Shown: positions 22,194 through 25,859 of the stretch, one piece after another
Position numbering within the stretch: the first letter of the stretch is position 1
Layout: each line of letters begins with the position of its first letter
Source: a virus
Reading direction: 5' to 3' (one strand)
Length of the DNA: 25,859 nt
IMG/VR virus record: IMGVR_UViG_3300008952_000268
Location: 1 to 25,859 of that record
Notes under the pieces: model-generated
Database searches by the model: none
Told to the model about the DNA's origin: nothing
Seen by the model: only the letters and a program-made list of their open reading frames with translations
Program-made: the position numbers and the translations under genes

Positions 22194-23367
22194 GGCGCTC
22201 GGCCTTCTGGCCTGTGAGGTTCTCCCAGCGCTGGACGATGACGTCGCAGTACGCGGGCGATATCTCGACGCCGTAGCAGACTCGGCCGAGTTGTTCGGCT
22301 GCGATGAGGGTGGTGCCGCTGCCGAGGAAGGGGTCGTAGACTATGTCGCCCTTCTCCCCGTGGTTGCGGATGGGCCGGGCCATGCACTCGACGGGCTTCT
22401 GGGTGCTGTGCCCGGTCTCGTTCTTAACGTGCGAGATGTCCCAGACGGTGGACTGCGAGCGGTCGCCGCACCAGCGGGCGGTGGAGCCCTTTCGGACGGC
22501 GTACCAGCATGGCTCGTGCTGCCAGTGGTAGGCACCGCGGGAGATAGCGAACCGAGACTTTCGCCATATGACCTGGTTACGAATCTCGAAGGTGCTGGCT
22601 CTGAGATTGTCGGCGACCTGCCCCGACTCGCACGCATCATGCCACACGTACGATACGTCGCCAGGGAACAGCGCATAGGCTTCTGACCAATCAACCCGGT
22701 CATCGTTCTGCACTGCACCGCGGCGGGGTTCCGACAGCCCAGAATCTACCCGCCACTCGGGATCGTACTCCACCCCGTACGGCGGGTCCGTGACCATGAT
22801 GAACGGCTCGGCCCCGTCGAGCAGACGCGCAACCCCCTCCGCGTCGGTCGAGTCGCCGCACAGAAGCCGATGCGGCCCGAGCGCCCAGATGTCCCCGGGC
22901 TTCGTTACGGGTTCCTCGGGCGGCTCTGGCGCTTCGTCTTCTTCAATCTCCGCTGGCTCGAGAATGCCCGCGTCTTTCGCTAAGTCGTCGAGCATGCCTG
23001 CTAGCGCTTCGTCGCCGGTCTGAACGTCGTCGAGAACGTCCCGCAGAATCGCGGCATCCGCTTCGGCCATCGCGCCGATCGGGTCGTAGGTCGCGAGGAG
23101 CTTATCCGCTTCGGCCTTGGAGACGTCGACAATCAGCGTCGGGATCTCCTGATCGTGGCCGACGTCGCGCCGCAAGTGCCCGTCGATTAGCTCCAGGCCG
23201 TCGTCGGTCTCACGTGCGACAGCAGCGCCAGCGAATCCGACCTCGGCGAGCACGGCGGCCAGCGCGTTCTGCTGCGCCTTGGGGTGTTTGCGCCAGTTAC
23301 GCGGGTTCTCTGCGAGCTCGGCTGCGGGAACCCTTCGGAACTCCTTGATCCTGTCACGGAAAGCCAT
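22183..23367 (-). CDS. ParB-like domain fused to DNA adenine/cytosine-N4 methyltransferase
   Basis: A 394-aa fusion. Residues 10-110 are a ParB/Srx-like domain with LELIDGHLRRDVG, including the GHLR core (63-66). Residues 155-390 are a beta-class amino-methyltransferase: motif IV TDPPYGVEY (DPPY at 194-197) precedes the AdoMet motif DPFLGSGTTLIAAEQLG (345-361), and HSTQKP (320-325) lies before it. The enzyme should transfer methyl from S-adenosylmethionine to adenine N6 or cytosine N4. ParB-methylase fusions are widespread in phages and probably protect DNA from restriction or mark it for packaging. AAGGAGG lies seven bases before the ATG. The stop overlaps TerS by 11 bases. The target site cannot be read from the sequence. 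Confidence 0.93.
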   Translation of the reverse strand: MAFRDRIKEFRRVPAAELAENPRNWRKHPKAQQNALAAVLAEVGFAGAAVARETDDGLELIDGHLRRDVGHDQEIPTLIVDVSKAEADKLLATYDPIGAMAEADAAILRDVLDDVQTGDEALAGMLDDLAKDAGILEPAEIEEDEAPEPPEEPVTKPGDIWALGPHRLLCGDSTDAEGVARLLDGAEPFIMVTDPPYGVEYDPEWRVDSGLSEPRRGAVQNDDRVDWSEAYALFPGDVSYVWHDACESGQVADNLRASTFEIRNQVIWRKSRFAISRGAYHWQHEPCWYAVRKGSTARWCGDRSQSTVWDISHVKNETGHSTQKPVECMARPIRNHGEKGDIVYDPFLGSGTTLIAAEQLGRVCYGVEISPAYCDVIVQRWENLTGQKAERHER

Positions 23368-23376
23368 TTACCGGCC
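23363..23376. repeat. Direct repeat at methyltransferase start, copy 1
   Basis: On the plus strand the 14 bases GCCATTTACCGGCC cover the methyltransferase start codon. An identical copy lies 26 bases away at 23389-23402, so the start context GGTAAATGGC occurs twice. Only this copy has an SD at proper distance. Confidence 0.8.
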
Positions 23377-23388
23377 TCCTTCCGCATG

Positions 23389-23402
23389 GCCATTTACCGG
23401 CC
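23389..23402. repeat. Direct repeat upstream of methyltransferase, copy 2
   Basis: Identical to 23363-23376. Its ATG (23393) opens only a frame that differs from the methyltransferase frame, and it lacks a good SD, so it is probably a duplication scar and not a second start. Confidence 0.8.
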
Positions 23403-23406
23403 GTTT

Positions 23407-24285
23407 CTACGCAAGCTTCCCTTGCTGGGTTTCGTTGGCGTCCTCGGTAATCGTCGCCGTCGCGATCGTCGATCCCGCGTTGTTCCTAACACGTCGACTC
23501 GACGCAGGCGTGCCGCCCGATCCCGTTGTCGACGTGTTGTTGCGGAGCCACATGTAGAGCAGCATCAATCCGTCTTTGATCGTAGGAGTAGCACTCGGCG
23601 CGGCCGCTGCGAGCTCCGATATTGCCGTCGTGTTAATAAAGTCCGTCGATGTCTTGACGGTGGCGAGTTCGGCAGCGGTTGCCGCGGAATCGGTCCCGCG
23701 CATATCGGTATTTGTGGTACACGTGCCGACCGTTGTGACGTTCTCGACGACACCAGCGGTGGTGTTTATCTCGCCGGCCCCGGCCCCCGATTTAATCGTC
23801 ACCTTCGGATAACCAGCGGTGTCCACCGCTGCCGCCGCGGTATCCTTCCAGTGGGTCAGATTCACATCAGGGACGCCAGTAGACGCAGGCGTCGGAACGG
23901 TACCGCCGGCTATCTGGGTGATGTTCGTGTCGAGCGTGTCAGTCTGAAGCACGAGCGAATCATAGATATTCGCCGGCACCACCATGAAATCCATCCACGC
24001 AGGAAGGCAGGTCGCGGCCTCCTCGAAAATGATTCGCAGACGGCCGAGCGTGTTCGTATCGGTCGCGTCAAGCTCGACGCGGTAGCAACCCATGGCGTCG
24101 TAGGCCGGGACAGTGGATGAGTTGCGGTCCGCGAACGCGGCGCCGTTTTTCGAGACCCTGATGCCCGTCGTCGCGTTGTCCATCGCTGATGCCAAGCCGG
24201 TCTCGAGCGTGACTCCATCGGTCTTGTCGACGAACGGCCCGAATTGGACAGTCGTAGCGGTCGAGAGCTTGAGCCATTGCGTCAT
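23407..24285 (-). CDS. Fiber-like or baseplate-upper-like structural protein
   Basis: A 292-aa protein. The first 100 residues read as a beta-sandwich: VQFGPFVDKTDGVTLETGLA, then IRVSKNGAAFADRN and CYRVELDATDTNTLGRLRI, ending WMDFMVVPAN. This layout recurs in N-terminal domains of phage fiber and upper-baseplate proteins. The remainder is Ala/Thr/Asp-rich with repeated 'D/T' strands and looks like a fibrous shaft, followed by a short beta C-terminus. No catalytic motif is present. The ATG overlaps the LamG-like gene stop (ATGA). A trimeric, host-facing fiber is the best guess. It could attach to the head rather than the tail because it sits upstream of the terminase genes. Confidence 0.65.
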   Translation of the reverse strand: MTQWLKLSTATTVQFGPFVDKTDGVTLETGLASAMDNATTGIRVSKNGAAFADRNSSTVPAYDAMGCYRVELDATDTNTLGRLRIIFEEAATCLPAWMDFMVVPANIYDSLVLQTDTLDTNITQIAGGTVPTPASTGVPDVNLTHWKDTAAAAVDTAGYPKVTIKSGAGAGEINTTAGVVENVTTVGTCTTNTDMRGTDSAATAAELATVKTSTDFINTTAISELAAAAPSATPTIKDGLMLLYMWLRNNTSTTGSGGTPASSRRVRNNAGSTIATATITEDANETQQGKLA

Positions 24286-25016
24286 GCCGTGCGTTGCCTC
24301 GCGTAGTGCATGTAATGAGTCGGCTTACCCGCTGGGGCGGTCCCGGTAAAAACCTGCGGCCTGCGTGGGTAGATCAGTCCCGGCGGGTGAGCGACGATTC
24401 CGGGCGAGTTCGTCTGCGTCAGCGTACCACCGGAAATGAGATCAGGTTCGTTATCCGTCGAGGCTTGACCGTGATTCAGCGGCGAGTATACGAGGATCGA
24501 TGCGGGTCGGATCAGGAGCGGCGAGACACCATCGCATAGAGCAGTGCTCTCGTCTGCTGTTAACTGCTCGTCCCACGCTGCGACCTCTCCGACGTAACCC
24601 GTAAATTTGCTCGAGTCGTAGCGAGCATATTGACCGACGGCAAACTCGTCTGGCGTTGTCCCGATCGTGATGGATGTCGTCGATGTGTACTCTGTACCAT
24701 CGACGTAGTATCGATGATCGTCACTCTTGTTTGTCGTGCCGACCAACGAGCGCCATTGATTGCCGCTCCGAGTGCCGCCATCGACAAAGGTAGAACCGTC
24801 GCCTGGGTACCATCTGAAGGTCTGATTAGATCCCGCTGTGGTGAGCGAAAACCGCCATCCGTGGTTGTTTGATACCGCGTAGCTCAGCGGGACATGGCTC
24901 TGCACGGCAGTCGCCCAACATCGGCAGTACATCGAAAACCCGCCGCCCCCTAATGGGTACGGAGCGCTGGTCATCGTAAGATGAGTCGAGCTTCCCGATG
25001 TGAACGATCGCGCCAT
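24282..25016 (-). CDS. LamG/concanavalin-like adhesin
   Basis: A 244-aa protein with the features of a LamG_3-type lectin fold. A strand series reads WRFSLTTAGSNQTFRWYPGD, then GNQWRSLVGTTNKSDDHRYY and a turn VDGTEYTSTTSITIG. The hallmark C-terminal segment is FTGYVGEVAAWDEQLTADES. Such domains bind carbohydrate or protein and are frequent in phage receptor-binding or decoration proteins. Residues 1-25 look like an exposed Ser/Thr/Gly N-terminus. Residues 165-244 are an extension with YPRRPQVFTGTAPAG and an unusual Tyr/His/Arg tail. The ATG is four bases after the preceding stop with only a weak SD, so coupled translation is likely. Virion display is inferred from domain type and operon. Confidence 0.75.
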   Translation of the reverse strand: MARSFTSGSSTHLTMTSAPYPLGGGGFSMYCRCWATAVQSHVPLSYAVSNNHGWRFSLTTAGSNQTFRWYPGDGSTFVDGGTRSGNQWRSLVGTTNKSDDHRYYVDGTEYTSTTSITIGTTPDEFAVGQYARYDSSKFTGYVGEVAAWDEQLTADESTALCDGVSPLLIRPASILVYSPLNHGQASTDNEPDLISGGTLTQTNSPGIVAHPPGLIYPRRPQVFTGTAPAGKPTHYMHYARQRTA

Positions 25017-25020
25017 CTCG

Positions 25021-25542
25021 CTACGCCTGGCTCAGCTTCACCGCGTGGAGACATGCATCGCCGCTCATCGTGTCGGTGCTGGTGTCGTCGGCATCGCGGA
25101 CGATGAGCATGTAGAATTCCTCGCCTGCGGCAACGCTATCCATGTTGGCGTTGGAGATGGTCGTCGATACAGACTGCGATGTTTTGGCGGTCGAGTGAGC
25201 TGTATCGGTGACGTTCGCACCGGTCGCGTTGAAAGCGCTCGTCGATGTCAAATCATCGGTGATGTCCTGAAGACGCATGTAATACACCTCCCACTTGACA
25301 TCGCTCCCTGTCGCCGTGTCGGCGTGCCAGTACCACTTGACCGTCATGCTTGCTCCCGAGTCGTAGCTCTCCGGCAGCACACCACGGAACATCGCCCCGT
25401 GGTTCGTCGAGTCGCCGAAGTCGAGAACGGGTAGCGGCCCATCGATTGTGTCGAACGTCGCCGCGGTATCGACTCCGGCTGACGCATAATTGACAGAGGT
25501 TCCGACACCCGCAGCGGCATCAAAGATCAGGTCAAACGCCAT
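25021..25542 (-). CDS. Beta-rich virion structural protein, unknown
   Basis: A 173-aa protein of beta-sandwich appearance: MTVKWYWHADTATGSDVKWE and an aromatic strand (EEFYMLIVRDADDTSTDTM) linked by Thr/Ser/Asp-rich turns. It resembles the small jelly-roll accessory proteins that phages encode next to fibers. No metal site, catalytic triad or signal sequence was seen. The ATG overlaps the upstream TAA by one base (TAATG), and a GGAGAGAG stretch precedes it. The next gene begins four bases after its stop. It probably works with the LamG-like and fiber-like proteins downstream. A carbohydrate-binding role is possible but unproven. Confidence 0.7.
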   Translation of the reverse strand: MAFDLIFDAAAGVGTSVNYASAGVDTAATFDTIDGPLPVLDFGDSTNHGAMFRGVLPESYDSGASMTVKWYWHADTATGSDVKWEVYYMRLQDITDDLTSTSAFNATGANVTDTAHSTAKTSQSVSTTISNANMDSVAAGEEFYMLIVRDADDTSTDTMSGDACLHAVKLSQA

Positions 25543-25787
25543 TAGGCTCTCTCCTCCATGCGCCTCGTCGCGATCTCGGCCAGCATCAAGTCGAGCTGTT
25601 TATCGGTGAGGGTCGAACCCGACGCATCGAGAAGCGCCTTGAACGCCAGCACGTTCTCGTCGATGAAGCCATCGAGGGTGTTGACGACGGTGCGTAGCTC
25701 GCTCCTTGTGACGCTGAGCGGGTCGCGGTTCGATTTTGCGACTCGTGCGCGAACGAGCTCCCGAGAGCTGTCGGACAGAACAGCCAT
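25542..25787 (-). CDS. Small helical phage protein, first gene of the block
   Basis: An 81-aa protein of unknown function, mainly helical (LSVTRSELRTVVNTLDGFID and LLDASGSTLTDKQLDLMLAE). I chose the ATG at 25787 because a clear GGAGG lies five bases before it. A longer frame to 25847 adds a Cys/Ser-rich N-terminus and no SD. A weak promoter-like pair (TTGCAA, then CCTAAT 17 bases later) lies upstream at about 25810-25845, so it may be the first gene of a transcript. Small helical proteins of this type often precede virion genes, possibly as chaperones, but no family is recognised. Confidence 0.65.
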   Translation of the reverse strand: MAVLSDSSRELVRARVAKSNRDPLSVTRSELRTVVNTLDGFIDENVLAFKALLDASGSTLTDKQLDLMLAEIATRRMEERA

Positions 25788-25859
25788 AGCGGCCTCCGTG
25801 TTTGGATACTTACAAGCTATTAGGCTGCACGAGGTTTGGCTTTGCAAGGAATCCGTGAT

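Noticed and set aside
23284-24120. Long plus-strand frame (278 codons)
   Set aside because: Antisense to the fiber-like gene; Arg-rich composition typical of a GC-rich shadow frame.
1-25859. CRISPR arrays, rRNA, complete tRNA, insertion sequences
   Set aside because: No regularly spaced repeat array, no full cloverleaf and no transposase motif was seen on either strand.

Overview
The window is a stretch of a tailed double-stranded DNA bacteriophage (Caudoviricetes) or prophage. It is GC-rich by eye, and densely packed genes on the minus strand are linked by ATGA, GTGA, TAATG and TGATG stop/start overlaps. It encodes a recognisable packaging and head module: small and large terminase, portal, MuF-type protein, maturation protease/scaffold, decoration protein and major capsid protein. 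Several of these look related to Mu: a DUF935/gp29-like portal, a gp30/MuF-like protein, a gpI-like protease, a gpT-like capsid protein, a gp36-like adaptor and a gpG/HK97-gp10-like tail-completion protein. Packaging, however, is by an ordinary TerS/TerL pair. No integrase, transposase, replication gene or endolysin was found here. The host cannot be named from the sequence. The clear promoters are sigma70-like and Shine-Dalgarno (SD) sites are AGGAGG-like, so a conventional Gram-negative or high-GC bacterial host is possible.

The main operon is read right to left (25787 down to 314). First come four genes: a small unknown, a beta-rich structural protein, a LamG-like adhesin and a fiber-like protein. 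Then follow a ParB-methyltransferase fusion, TerS, TerL, portal and MuF protein (25787-18056). After an interruption the head module continues with protease/scaffold, decoration protein, capsid and a 217-aa unknown (15516-12002). Next is a large protein with a jelly-roll domain, then the connector and tail-completion genes and a probable tail tube protein (11998-9061). The tail region holds a small chaperone-position protein, a terminator-like protein fused to an Fn3-like domain, a short coiled-coil protein, and three large tail/baseplate proteins of 524, 868 and 757 aa (9064-834). The operon ends with a 60-aa protein and a membrane coiled-coil protein (822-314). A plus-strand reading frame meets this end head-on at the left edge.

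The most unusual part is an accessory cassette of about 2.3 kb (15695-17999) inserted between the MuF and protease genes. Its plus-strand arm encodes a MerR/HTH-like protein, a class-3 lipase with visible catalytic motifs, and a small helical protein coupled to the lipase. Its minus-strand arm is a set of tiny transcription units: a 56-aa ORF with its own terminator, a 60-aa ORF, and a 63-aa protein joining an AT-hook-like tail to a ribbon-helix-helix domain. The two minus-strand units are driven by two nearly identical 60-bp promoter copies (59 of 60 bases). Each copy has a sigma70-type promoter whose -35/-10 region is bracketed by a 10-bp inverted repeat, probably an operator. This looks like a self-regulated moron able to be expressed separately from the late operon.

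How the parts work together: the methyltransferase may mark phage DNA. TerS/TerL then pump it through the portal into a gpT-type shell built on the protease/scaffold. The connector, tail tube and tail-tip proteins complete the particle, and the LamG-like and fiber-like proteins probably contact the host surface. The lipase cassette is likely a fitness or lysis accessory rather than part of the core assembly line.
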